Positions 5,429 through 13,041 of a stretch of DNA of 13,798 bases are shown here, piece after piece. Made by a program: the position numbers and the translations under genes. A model generated the notes under the pieces. It was not told where the DNA came from and did not search any database. It saw only the letters and a list, made by a program, of their open reading frames with translations. Position 1 is the stretch's first letter. Every line of letters begins with the position of its first letter. Source of the stretch: an uncultured Synergistales bacterium (GTDB taxonomy: Bacteria > Synergistota > Synergistia > Synergistales > Aminobacteriaceae); contig CAJOEQ010000006.1 of NCBI GenBank assembly GCA_905233515.1, positions 1 through 13,798 on the forward strand, written 5' to 3'.

Positions 5429-7306
5429 CTAAGCGATATAAATAGCTTTAAACGGACAAGCACTAATACAAGCACCGCACTTAATGCACTTAGATTGATC
5501 GATTTCGTACGGAGTTTTAGGCGCGCCGTGAATTGCTTGTACAGGACAGCCCCTCGCACATTTTGAGCAGGCTTTGCATTTTGTCTTATCGATAATATAT
5601 TGCTTGAGTTTCTGACAGACATGAGCCGGACATTTTTTATTCTGGATATGCTCAAGATATTCGTCTAAGAAATTATCAAGCGTGCTGACAACTGGAAGGG
5701 GTGCACTCTTACCGAGACCGCATAAAGCAGTGTTTATAATTAAGTCTGAAAGCGTGCGGAGTTTCTCAATGTCCTGCATTTCGCCTTGACCTGCTACGAT
5801 TCTCTCTAAAATTTCAAGCATTCTGAGAGTACCTTCACGACATGGGACGCATTTGCCGCAAGATTCTCTGTGTGTGAATTCCATAAAGAATCTAGCGACT
5901 TCAACCATGCAAGTATCTTCGTCCATTACGACAAGACCGCCCGAGCCGACTATTACGCCTAATTTTTTAACGTTATCGAAATCAAGAGGTTCATCAAGCT
6001 GATTTTCAGTTAAGCATCCACCTGAAGGCCCGCCGATTTGTACAGCTTTAAATTTCTTATCGTTGCGAATTCCCCCGCCTATGTTAAATATTATTTCGCG
6101 CGGTGTTATTCCGAATGGGACTTCAATTAAGCCGGTATTCTTCACGCTGCCAGTAAGAGCAAATGCCTTTGTGCCCGGGCTTTTCTCTGTGCCGAATCCC
6201 TTAAACCATTCTGCACCGTTATTAATTATCATTGGGACATTCGCAAAAGTTTCTACATTATTTAATACTGTAGGTTTCTCAAATAATCCCTGCTCGACTG
6301 TTCTAGGAGGTTTGACTCTGGGCATTCCGCGCTTACCTTCGATTGAGGCCGTTAATGCGCTGCCTTCTCCGCAAACAAAAGCACCCGCCCCGCGGTTAAT
6401 ATGCAGAATAAAATCAAATCCCGAACCTAAAATATTTTCACCGAGTAACCCCGCTTCAGTTGCTTGTTCAATAGCTCGCTGCAATCTCTTGACCGCTAAA
6501 GGATATTCTGCACGTACATAAATATAACCTTCATGAGCTCCGACAGCATAGGCCGCTATAATCATTCCTTCGATCATTTTATGAGGGTCGCCCTCCATAA
6601 TCGAACGATCCATAAATGCCCCGGGGTCTCCTTCATCGCCGTTGCAGACAATATAACGAACTTTTTCAGGTTGACGAGCTACTTGCTGCCATTTCTTACC
6701 AGCTGGGAATCCGCCGCCGCCTCGACCTCTTAAATTTGCATCTAAAATTTTCTGTATAACTTCATCTTGAGTCATCGTAAAAAGAGATTTTGCCAGTGCC
6801 GTATAAGCACCGCTTGCAATTGCCTCTTCTATGTGTTCCGCGTCAATATGTCCGCAATTCTTGAGAACGACTCGAGTCTGACCTGCATAAAATGGGATTT
6901 CTTCCTGAGTGATATATTCTTTGCCGTCCATTTTATAAATGAGTCTATTAACAATTTCGCCGTTCTTGATTGTCTTCTCAAAAATTTCGTCGCAGTCTTC
7001 GGGCTTGACTTTAGTGTATAGAATTCCTTGAGGCTCTATTCTTACAAGCGGGCCCATTTCGCAGAATCCATGACACCCAGTACGTCGAACTCCTACAGGA
7101 TGACCGGCAGCTTCGGGGGCGAATTCAACAGAAATATTCTCATCGTTGCCTGCAAGCTGATTAAAACGTTCTGCAATTTTCGCACTTCCACCGGCTTGGC
7201 ACCCAGTACCAGCACAAACTAATACACGGCACGGAGCATTCTTTATTTTTTCGCTGAAAAGTTCGTGAAATTTCTTTAACTCTTCAAAATTTTGTATTCT
7301 GTTCAT
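5429..7306 (-). CDS. hydB: Hydrogenase subunit HydB, NuoF-like NAD(H)/FMN-binding diaphorase
   Basis: The 625-residue subunit exchanges electrons between NAD(H) and the Fe-S chain leading to HydA. Residues about 1-115 are a thioredoxin-like [2Fe-2S] domain (Cys31, 36, 78, 82). Residues about 130-545 are the NuoF core: GRGGGGFPAGKKW (194-206) for FMN/NADH, GDEGDPGAF (223-231), GAFVCGEGSAL (308-318), GGPSGGC (425-431), and the [4Fe-4S] ligands ESCGKCVPCREG (Cys483, 486, 489) with Cys529. A CPAHVC segment (559-564) precedes two C-terminal [4Fe-4S] ferredoxin motifs (Cys577, 580, 583, 587 and 607, 610, 613, 617). The length and domain order are those of HydB from trimeric hydrogenases, not of respiratory NuoF, which lacks the end domains. 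The start overlaps the hydC stop by 4 bases (ATGA), with AGGAGG 10 bases upstream, which indicates translational coupling. Confidence 0.95.
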   Translation of the reverse strand: MNRIQNFEELKKFHELFSEKIKNAPCRVLVCAGTGCQAGGSAKIAERFNQLAGNDENISVEFAPEAAGHPVGVRRTGCHGFCEMGPLVRIEPQGILYTKVKPEDCDEIFEKTIKNGEIVNRLIYKMDGKEYITQEEIPFYAGQTRVVLKNCGHIDAEHIEEAIASGAYTALAKSLFTMTQDEVIQKILDANLRGRGGGGFPAGKKWQQVARQPEKVRYIVCNGDEGDPGAFMDRSIMEGDPHKMIEGMIIAAYAVGAHEGYIYVRAEYPLAVKRLQRAIEQATEAGLLGENILGSGFDFILHINRGAGAFVCGEGSALTASIEGKRGMPRVKPPRTVEQGLFEKPTVLNNVETFANVPMIINNGAEWFKGFGTEKSPGTKAFALTGSVKNTGLIEVPFGITPREIIFNIGGGIRNDKKFKAVQIGGPSGGCLTENQLDEPLDFDNVKKLGVIVGSGGLVVMDEDTCMVEVARFFMEFTHRESCGKCVPCREGTLRMLEILERIVAGQGEMQDIEKLRTLSDLIINTALCGLGKSAPLPVVSTLDNFLDEYLEHIQNKKCPAHVCQKLKQYIIDKTKCKACSKCARGCPVQAIHGAPKTPYEIDQSKCIKCGACISACPFKAIYIA

Positions 7307-7788
7307 GAGTTGGCGGCCTCCTCTTTCAATTCTTTTATTAGTGCTGTAGCCTTATCTGGAGTCATTGCCGGGTGAACTGTATCATTTACCATCATTGCAG
7401 GAGCAAGACCGCACGCCCCTAAGCATGAAACAGTCTCAACAGTAAATAACATATCATCTGTAGTGTGTTTCTTCTCCGAAAGCCCTAAATCTGAACGAAG
7501 ACGCTCAAGCACCGGCACCGATTGACGAACATGGCAGGCCGTCCCGTCACAAACTCTGATGATATATTTGCCCTTTGCCTCAAATGAAAATCTTTCGTAG
7601 AAGCTCGCAACACTATAAGCCTTTGTCTCAGTTATTCCGATTTTATCGGCAACATAAGAAAGCAGCTCAACAGGAATATAATTCCAAGTCTCTTGGATCT
7701 CGTGAATAATAGGAATTAATGATCGTTCCTGTGCTGGATATTTGCTTAAAATTTCGTCCGTTTTTGCATAAAATGAACTATCAAGCAC
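7303..7788 (-). CDS. hydC: Hydrogenase subunit HydC, NuoE-like [2Fe-2S] protein
   Basis: The 161-residue protein is a NuoE/24-kDa-type thioredoxin-like ferredoxin that sits against HydB and passes electrons at the NADH site. The four [2Fe-2S] ligands are Cys80 and Cys85 (VCDGTACHVR) and Cys122 and Cys126 (SCLGACGLAP), with family spacing. An N-terminal helical domain (about 1-70) includes IPIIHEIQETWNYIP and VASFYERF, typical of NuoE. The start is GTG at 7788-7786, supported by AAGGGGGT about 9 bases upstream; no better ATG exists nearby. It is the first gene of the hydCBA operon. It lies 123 bases downstream of the AraC-type gene on the same strand with no clear terminator between. Confidence 0.93.
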   Translation of the reverse strand: MLDSSFYAKTDEILSKYPAQERSLIPIIHEIQETWNYIPVELLSYVADKIGITETKAYSVASFYERFSFEAKGKYIIRVCDGTACHVRQSVPVLERLRSDLGLSEKKHTTDDMLFTVETVSCLGACGLAPAMMVNDTVHPAMTPDKATALIKELKEEAANS

Positions 7789-7819
7789 AAAAATTACCCC
7801 CTTGTCAAAAAATTTTTTT

Positions 7820-7836
7820 GCAATAAAATATATTGC
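7820..7836. promoter_or_regulatory. Small dyad upstream of hydC, possible operator
   Basis: GCAATA-AAATA-TATTGC is a 6-5-6 inverted repeat centred about 40 bases upstream of the hydC GTG. The position suits an operator or promoter overlap. It does not match the redox-sensor Rex consensus (TTGTGA...TCACAA). In DNA this AT-rich a 6-bp dyad can arise by chance, so the call is tentative. Confidence 0.25.
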
Positions 7837-7911
7837 TCCTGTATAAATTTACTCATAATAAATTTTATAGTGATATTTTATAATATTTATATGCCTCCTG
7901 ACTATAAATTT

Positions 7912-8760
7912 TTATTTCTGGCTGTGATTATTGCGCCAAGTTCGTGGAGAAATTCCGTAAATCGTCCTGAAAGCCCGCGAAAAATGCATTTGATTCTCAT
8001 ATCCCACTGATAAAGAAATTTCGTTAATGGGCTTCTTAGTAGTCGCTAATATTTCAGCAGCTTTTATCATTCTGTAATTCATTAAGAATCTTTGCGGCGA
8101 TTTTCCGGTTGACTGTCTGAAAATTTTTCCGAAATAACTTCGATTGAGTCCCAGTGCTGCGGCAATTTCTTCTATAGTTATATTTTTCTGGTAATTATTC
8201 TCTATAAAAGATATTGCCTCACGTATATAAAACTCTCTGAGCCTGCTTGTAATGACCCGGCCCGCGTTTTCTGCTGAACGAGTCAAATAATCCATGAATA
8301 AATATAAATGTCCGATTAATTCAAACTGTGAAGACTCGCTATTATTGACTATATATAATATCTCGTCTTGTAATTTTTCTCTGAATTCCGGGAAGTGAGT
8401 TTTATATATCGGTGTTTCTTGAGAAAATCCAGCAGACTCTAAAGCCTGTTTTACTCTCAAGCCGTCGAACTCAAGCCAAGCATATTCCCACGGGTTATTA
8501 ATATCAGCAACGTATAAATTAATTTGTTCAGGAAATATTAAGAATCCTTCTCCAGCATGAATCTTAAAAATATTTGTGATGCCTTTAGAGTCGCTTGCGT
8601 GTAAAGTTCCTTGACCGTTGATTACATAGTGAAATAAATAATGATTCCTGCGTGCTGGTCCGAATAAATGACCGGGTTCACATGCCTCACGCCCGAATTG
8701 ATAAAGCCCTAAATCTACAAAACTTTGATTCTTAAATATCGAAAATTTTAGATTGCTCAT
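7912..8760 (-). CDS. AraC-family transcriptional regulator, likely sugar-responsive
   Basis: The 282-residue protein has an N-terminal AraC cupin sensor domain (about 18-150: GHLFGPARRNHYLFHYV, INGQGTL, GEGFLIFPEQ) and a C-terminal double helix-turn-helix DNA-binding domain (about 178-280). The two recognition helices lie near IEEIAAALGLNRSYFGKIF (196-214) and INEISLSVGYENQMHFSRAF (245-264), followed by the family signature YGISPRTWR. This is the layout of MsmR/RafR/YesN-like regulators, which bind a sugar with the cupin and activate uptake genes. It is divergent from the sugar ABC operon, 161 bases apart, so that operon is the obvious target. ATG is preceded by AGGTGA (- strand, 8768-8773). 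I see no terminator after it before hydC. Confidence 0.9.
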   Translation of the reverse strand: MSNLKFSIFKNQSFVDLGLYQFGREACEPGHLFGPARRNHYLFHYVINGQGTLHASDSKGITNIFKIHAGEGFLIFPEQINLYVADINNPWEYAWLEFDGLRVKQALESAGFSQETPIYKTHFPEFREKLQDEILYIVNNSESSQFELIGHLYLFMDYLTRSAENAGRVITSRLREFYIREAISFIENNYQKNITIEEIAAALGLNRSYFGKIFRQSTGKSPQRFLMNYRMIKAAEILATTKKPINEISLSVGYENQMHFSRAFRTIYGISPRTWRNNHSQK

Positions 8761-8921
8761 TATTATTTCACCTACTTTTATAAAAATTTACACAAAATAC
8801 AAGCATTAAGGCATATATTAGCACATATTCAGCTATTCATGAAAATATATTTTTATCTTACAATAGCAAATAACTTACAATTCCCAAATAAAAATTTTTT
8901 ACGTAAAGGAGTCTGCATCAA
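8761..8921. promoter_or_regulatory. Divergent promoter region between the AraC regulator and the sugar ABC operon
   Basis: This 161-base AT-rich gap must carry both promoters. On the + strand, TACAAT (8876-8881) is a possible -10 element with only a weak -35; on the - strand, TATAAA close to the regulator is another candidate. CATATATTA (8812-8820) and CATATTCA (8824-8831) form an imperfect direct repeat with 12-base spacing, the arrangement AraC-type proteins can use. AAAGGAG (8905-8911) is the ribosome binding site of the ATPase gene. The individual elements are weak calls; the regional role rests mainly on gene layout. Confidence 0.4.
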
Positions 8922-10022
8922 ATGGCAGGATTATCACTTCAACACATCTGGAAAAAATATCCAAACGGTTATGAGGCTGTCAAAGATTTCAATCTTGAAA
9001 TTGCTGACAAGGAATTTATTATATTTGTCGGACCTTCAGGCTGCGGGAAGTCAACGACTCTGCGAATGATAGCGGGGCTTGAAGATATTTCATCGGGGAC
9101 TCTGAAAATCGGCGAGCGCGTAGTAAATGACGTTGAGTCAAAAGATAGAGATATTGCTATGGTATTTCAGAATTACGCGCTCTATCCTCACATGACAGTT
9201 TATGACAATATGGCATTTGCTCTCATGCTCAAGAAAACGCCTAAATCAGAAATCGACAAGGCAGTACGTGAGGCAGCAAGAATCTTAGAACTTGAAAAAG
9301 TTTTAGACCGCCGCCCTTCTCAATTATCAGGAGGTCAGAGACAACGAGTCGCAATGGGTCGCGCAATTGTAAGAAATCCGCAAGTTTTCTTAATGGATGA
9401 GCCGCTTTCTAATCTTGACGCAAAATTAAGAGTGCAAATGCGTGCAGAAATCGCTAAATTACATGACAGATTAGGCGCAACAATTATTTACGTTACTCAC
9501 GATCAAACAGAAGCAATGACTCTCGGGACTCGCATTGTAGTAATGAAAGATGGAATAGTTCAGCAAGTCGACTCACCTACTAATCTTTATAATAAGCCTA
9601 ATAATATTTTTGTAGCAGGTTTTATCGGATCGCCTCAAATGAATTTTATTGAGTCAAAATTTGACGGTGCTACACTTGAGGCCGGCGGAGTAAAATTTGA
9701 ACTTCCTGACGAGAAAGCAGCAATCTTGAAAGAAAAAGGCTACACGGGCAAAAATGTAATCATGGGAGTCCGTCCTGAAAATGTTTATGACTCTAAAGCT
9801 GAGAGTCTTTGCAAATTGACTTCTCCATTTGAGGCAAAAATTACAGTGTTTGAGCTTTTAGGCTCAGAAGTTCAGTTATATTTTGATTTCGCGGGCGCGT
9901 CAATGTCTGCAAAAGTCGGTCAAGGAAGCCGGGCAGCTGTCGGGGATTCTATGAGTTTTGCTTTTGATGTCGATAAAATTCACGTGTTCGACAAAGAGAC
10001 AGAACAGGCTATAATTCACTAG
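8922..10022 (+). CDS. Sugar ABC transporter ATPase, MsmK/MalK/UgpC type
   Basis: The 366-residue protein energises import of an oligosaccharide. Its ATPase motifs are complete: Walker A GPSGCGKST (37-45), Q-loop Gln83 in VFQNYALYPHMTV, signature LSGGQ (135-139), Walker B VFLMDEP (155-161) with catalytic Glu160, D-loop SNLDA and switch His193. Residues about 240-355 form the TOBE/OB regulatory region typical of MalK-like ATPases (GVRPENV at 261-267 is the family hallmark). The ATG follows AAAGGAG with 10 bases spacing. It is first in the operon, directly ahead of its binding protein and permeases. In many Firmicutes one such ATPase serves several importers; here it is cotranscribed, so a dedicated partner is likely. 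Confidence 0.93.
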   Translation: MAGLSLQHIWKKYPNGYEAVKDFNLEIADKEFIIFVGPSGCGKSTTLRMIAGLEDISSGTLKIGERVVNDVESKDRDIAMVFQNYALYPHMTVYDNMAFALMLKKTPKSEIDKAVREAARILELEKVLDRRPSQLSGGQRQRVAMGRAIVRNPQVFLMDEPLSNLDAKLRVQMRAEIAKLHDRLGATIIYVTHDQTEAMTLGTRIVVMKDGIVQQVDSPTNLYNKPNNIFVAGFIGSPQMNFIESKFDGATLEAGGVKFELPDEKAAILKEKGYTGKNVIMGVRPENVYDSKAESLCKLTSPFEAKITVFELLGSEVQLYFDFAGASMSAKVGQGSRAAVGDSMSFAFDVDKIHVFDKETEQAIIH

Positions 10023-10034
10023 GAGGGGGCAAAT

Positions 10035-11279
10035 ATGAGACGTTCAATTTTTATATTAGCTTTCTTGCTGTGTCTCGTAAGTTCAGCATTTGCAGCACCT
10101 ATTGAAATCGAATTAGTTCAATATAAGCCTGAAGCCTTCAGGACATTTGACTCATTAGCAGAAAAATTTAACGCCACTCACAAAAATATTCACTTAAAAA
10201 TTTCGTCGCCTAATGAACCCATGACAATTTTAAAAACGAGATTTATACGTGATAATTACCCTGATATTATCGGAATCGGCGGAGATATGGATTTCTCAAA
10301 TTTTCAAGACGCGGGATTATTAGCTGATGTGTCAGGTTACAAAGGACTCGAGAAAATCAAACCGGCATATATTGACATTATAAACGGTCTGAAATTTGTA
10401 CCGACTCCCGGCGTTTTCGGAGTCCCTTACATGGCAAATGCGGCGGGAATTCTTTATAACAAGGATATTTTTGACTCTCACGGCTGGAAAATTCCCGAAA
10501 CTTGGAGCGATTTTATAAAATTGTGCGATGATATAAAAGCTGCGGGGATTCTTCCGATGTATTTCGGCTTTAAAGACACATGGACGACTCTAGCTCCGTG
10601 GAATGCTTTAGCGGTTGACCTTGTGAGGGCTGATGTCTGTCAAGAAGTCAATTTAGGTAATGCGACTTTTGCGAAAGAATATCGAGAAGTAGCCGAAAAA
10701 ATTTACAGCATACTCAAATATGCAGAGCCCGGCCCATTTGCTTACGGTTATAATGACGCTTGTACAGCCTTTGCACGCGGTGAGTCAGCAATGTACGTTA
10801 TCGGAAATTATGCAATCCCGCAAATTCTTTCAGTAAATCCGACTATGAATATAGACTCTTTTGTCATGCCCGGACGAGAAGACTCGAACGCTCACACTTT
10901 AAATTCCGGCGTTGATATTATGTTCTGCGTTATGGAGGCATGCCCGAATAAAGATGCCGCTTATGAAGTTATTGATTTCCTGCTTGACCCTGAGAATATT
11001 CAATCATACGTAAACGATCAAAACTCTGTACCTTGTCAGATCGGAAATTTTAACCTGACTCCAATGCTTAACGGAATGAGAAAATATATTGACGCTGGCA
11101 AAATGGCAGATTATCACGATCATCACTACCCTTCAGAAATGGCAGTAGATGCTCAAATTCAGACTTATTTACTGCACGGAGATATTAACGCTTTTCTCGC
11201 AAAATTTGATACTGACTGGGTGCGCTACAATCGTGATATTATCGAGAAGCTGAAAAAATATAACGCCTCTCACAAATAA
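10035..11279 (+). CDS. Extracellular sugar-binding protein of the ABC transporter (family 1)
   Basis: The 414-residue protein captures the sugar outside the inner membrane. Residues 1-20 are a signal peptide ending SSAFA with cleavage before APIEI; there is no lipobox, which fits a free periplasmic protein. The mature part begins with the family-1 pattern IELVQYKPEAFRTFDSLAEKF, followed by FGVPYMANAAGILYNKDIF (the conserved region where these proteins read ...P....GI.YNK..F) and WSDFIKLCDDIKAAGI. Aromatic residues near the cleft (TWTTLAPWN) suit sugar stacking. The gene lies 12 bases after the ATPase stop, with AGGAGGGGG as ribosome binding site. Substrate is inferred from the adjacent GH36 gene as a melibiose/raffinose-type alpha-galactoside. 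Confidence 0.92.
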   Translation: MRRSIFILAFLLCLVSSAFAAPIEIELVQYKPEAFRTFDSLAEKFNATHKNIHLKISSPNEPMTILKTRFIRDNYPDIIGIGGDMDFSNFQDAGLLADVSGYKGLEKIKPAYIDIINGLKFVPTPGVFGVPYMANAAGILYNKDIFDSHGWKIPETWSDFIKLCDDIKAAGILPMYFGFKDTWTTLAPWNALAVDLVRADVCQEVNLGNATFAKEYREVAEKIYSILKYAEPGPFAYGYNDACTAFARGESAMYVIGNYAIPQILSVNPTMNIDSFVMPGREDSNAHTLNSGVDIMFCVMEACPNKDAAYEVIDFLLDPENIQSYVNDQNSVPCQIGNFNLTPMLNGMRKYIDAGKMADYHDHHYPSEMAVDAQIQTYLLHGDINAFLAKFDTDWVRYNRDIIEKLKKYNASHK

Positions 11280-11299
11280 GAAAGGGGGATTATTTAATT

Positions 11300-12151
11300 A
11301 TGAAGAGTCAGAATGAAAGAAAACGCACTTTTTTATTAATCGCGATACCGATTTTATTATTATTTTTCGCATTTAACACAGTGCCATTAATTCGAGGCTT
11401 TATTTATAGTTTTACGAATTTCAGGGGCTACGGTTCATTTGACTGGGTAGGCTTAAGAAATTATGTAGACTTATTCACAGATACAAGAGTCGGCAATTCT
11501 TACTGGTTCACGTTTAAATTAGCTTTAGTTGCCACGATTTTAATAAATATTTTGAGTCTGATTATGGCCTTAGCTCTGAACAGCAAAATCAGATTTAAAA
11601 GTTTTCTGCGCGGAATGTATTTTATACCTAATATTTTAGGTGCTTTAGTCGTTGGCTATATTTTCAGCTATATTTTTACGTACATTTTACCGGCAATAAC
11701 TCACGCTGCTAGTATGCTTGCGAGTCGAACTTGGGCATGGCTGGCGATTGTAATAGTTTGCGCGTGGCAGTCTATAGCAATGAACACATTAATTTATATT
11801 TCAGGACTTCAGACTGTACCTGAAGACGTTTACGAGGCAGCAGCACTTGACGGAGCAACCGGCTGGAATAGATTTCGTTATATAACATTCCCGCTGATTA
11901 TGCCGTTTTTTACGATTAATATGGTCTTATGCATGAAAAATAATTTAATGGTATTCGATCAAATTATGGCATTGACTAAGGGAGGCCCCGCACAAAGCAC
12001 TGAGTCAATTTCATACTTGATTTATAATAACGGTATGAACGGCGGACAATTCGGCTTTCAGAGCGCAAATGCTGTAATATTCTTTATAGTAATCGTAGTA
12101 ATTTCGATTCTGCAATTAAGATTCTTAAATAAGAAGGAGGAGCAGTTATAA
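11300..12151 (+). CDS. Sugar ABC transporter permease, MalF/MsmF type
   Basis: The 283-residue membrane protein has about six hydrophobic segments, the first at about 12-32. The EAA loop that contacts the ATPase is YEAAALDGATGWNRFRYI (178-195), followed by TFPLIMP, both close to family consensus. The conserved start of the first periplasmic part, SFTNFRGYGSFDWVGLRNYVDLF, and the GGPAQSTESISYLIY segment are typical of the MalF/UgpA branch. The ribosome binding site AAAGGGGG precedes the ATG at 11300. It would pair with the next permease to form the membrane channel. Confidence 0.92.
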   Translation: MKSQNERKRTFLLIAIPILLLFFAFNTVPLIRGFIYSFTNFRGYGSFDWVGLRNYVDLFTDTRVGNSYWFTFKLALVATILINILSLIMALALNSKIRFKSFLRGMYFIPNILGALVVGYIFSYIFTYILPAITHAASMLASRTWAWLAIVIVCAWQSIAMNTLIYISGLQTVPEDVYEAAALDGATGWNRFRYITFPLIMPFFTINMVLCMKNNLMVFDQIMALTKGGPAQSTESISYLIYNNGMNGGQFGFQSANAVIFFIVIVVISILQLRFLNKKEEQL

Positions 12152-12153
12152 TC

Positions 12154-13005
12154 ATGGCTAATCAAAATATACTCGTAAAAGAAAAATTTAACTGGCCTGT
12201 AACAATTTTATTATTACTCGGCTTGTTTACTGTATTATTTCCGTTATATATGACAGTGATTATAGCTTTTAAGCAGCCCAGTGAAATGACAAATGATGTA
12301 ATAGGGCTCTTGTCCTTCCCTAAATCGTGGAGCTTTGACAATTTCCGTGAAGCAATGAGAGTTACTGATTTCTGGCGTTCGTTATTTAATAGTTTCTTAA
12401 TCACGGCTATAACTATGATATTTTCTATAATTATTCACTCTTTAATGGGTTATGCGGTCGCTCGTAACATGAACAGAAGCAAATTTTATAGATTTAGTTA
12501 TTTCTATATAGTCAGCGGCATGTTCGTACCGTTCGCAATTTTGATGATGCCTCTAGTTAAGCAGACTGCTCAATTACACATTGATAACATGTTCGGAGTC
12601 ATAATTCTTTATGTAGTTTTCTATATGCCCATGAATGTTTTGCTTTATGCCGGTTATCTTAAAAATATCCCGATTGCTCTTGAAGAGGCTGCACATGTTG
12701 ACGGCGCGTCGACTTGGACAACTTACTGGAAAATAATATTCCCCTTAATGTGGCCCATGCATGCTACTGTAGCAGTCCTTACAGCTTTAGGAACATGGAA
12801 CGACGTAATGACTCCTTTAGTAATAATGTCAGGAAGTGGAGTTAATACCTTGCCCCTTGCACAGTTAAATTTTCAGACTCAATTCGGGACAAATTATAAT
12901 CTTGCTTTTGCGTCGTACCTGCTTGCTTTACTGCCCATGTTGATATTTTATTTAATTGCTCAGAAACAAATAATTAACGGCGTTATCAATGGTGCTGTAA
13001 AATAG
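12154..13005 (+). CDS. Sugar ABC transporter permease, MalG/MsmG type
   Basis: The 283-residue membrane protein has about six hydrophobic segments. It has the MalG-branch N-terminus (TVLFPLYMTVIIAFKQPSE) and the EAA loop LEEAAHVDGASTWTTYWKI (176-194), followed by IFPLMWP. Its ATG lies 2 bases after the stop of the first permease. The ribosome binding site AAGGAGG (12134-12140) is inside that gene, so translation is coupled. With the MalF-type partner it forms the heterodimeric channel. The C-terminus ends in QKQIINGVINGAVK, a usual ending for this branch (..F..G...GAVK). Confidence 0.93.
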   Translation: MANQNILVKEKFNWPVTILLLLGLFTVLFPLYMTVIIAFKQPSEMTNDVIGLLSFPKSWSFDNFREAMRVTDFWRSLFNSFLITAITMIFSIIIHSLMGYAVARNMNRSKFYRFSYFYIVSGMFVPFAILMMPLVKQTAQLHIDNMFGVIILYVVFYMPMNVLLYAGYLKNIPIALEEAAHVDGASTWTTYWKIIFPLMWPMHATVAVLTALGTWNDVMTPLVIMSGSGVNTLPLAQLNFQTQFGTNYNLAFASYLLALLPMLIFYLIAQKQIINGVINGAVK

Positions 13006-13041
13006 CGTGATGATTAAAAAATTTTTATGAGGTGTAAAAAA

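Noticed and set aside
5398..5655. 85-codon - strand ORF spanning the hydB end and hydA start
   Set aside because: It is an alternative frame over the HydB ferredoxin domain, whose cysteine motifs are clearly in the hydB frame.
6063..6521. 152-codon + strand ORF opposite hydB
   Set aside because: It is the antisense shadow of a fully conserved HydB region, has no ribosome binding site and shows no protein-like motifs.
7800..7805. TTGACA on the - strand as a -35 element for hydC
   Set aside because: It lies 12 bases before the GTG start and next to the ribosome binding site, so a matching -10 would fall inside the coding sequence.
7794..7856. Twenty-codon - strand ORF (MSKFIQEQ...) ending just before hydC, as a possible leader peptide
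   Set aside because: No ribosome binding site precedes its ATG, the composition is that of AT-rich spacer, and there is no attenuator hairpin or regulatory codon run.
8839..9069. 76-codon + strand ORF overlapping the ATPase gene start
   Set aside because: It overlaps the Walker A region of the ATPase in another frame and has no ribosome binding site or recognisable domain.
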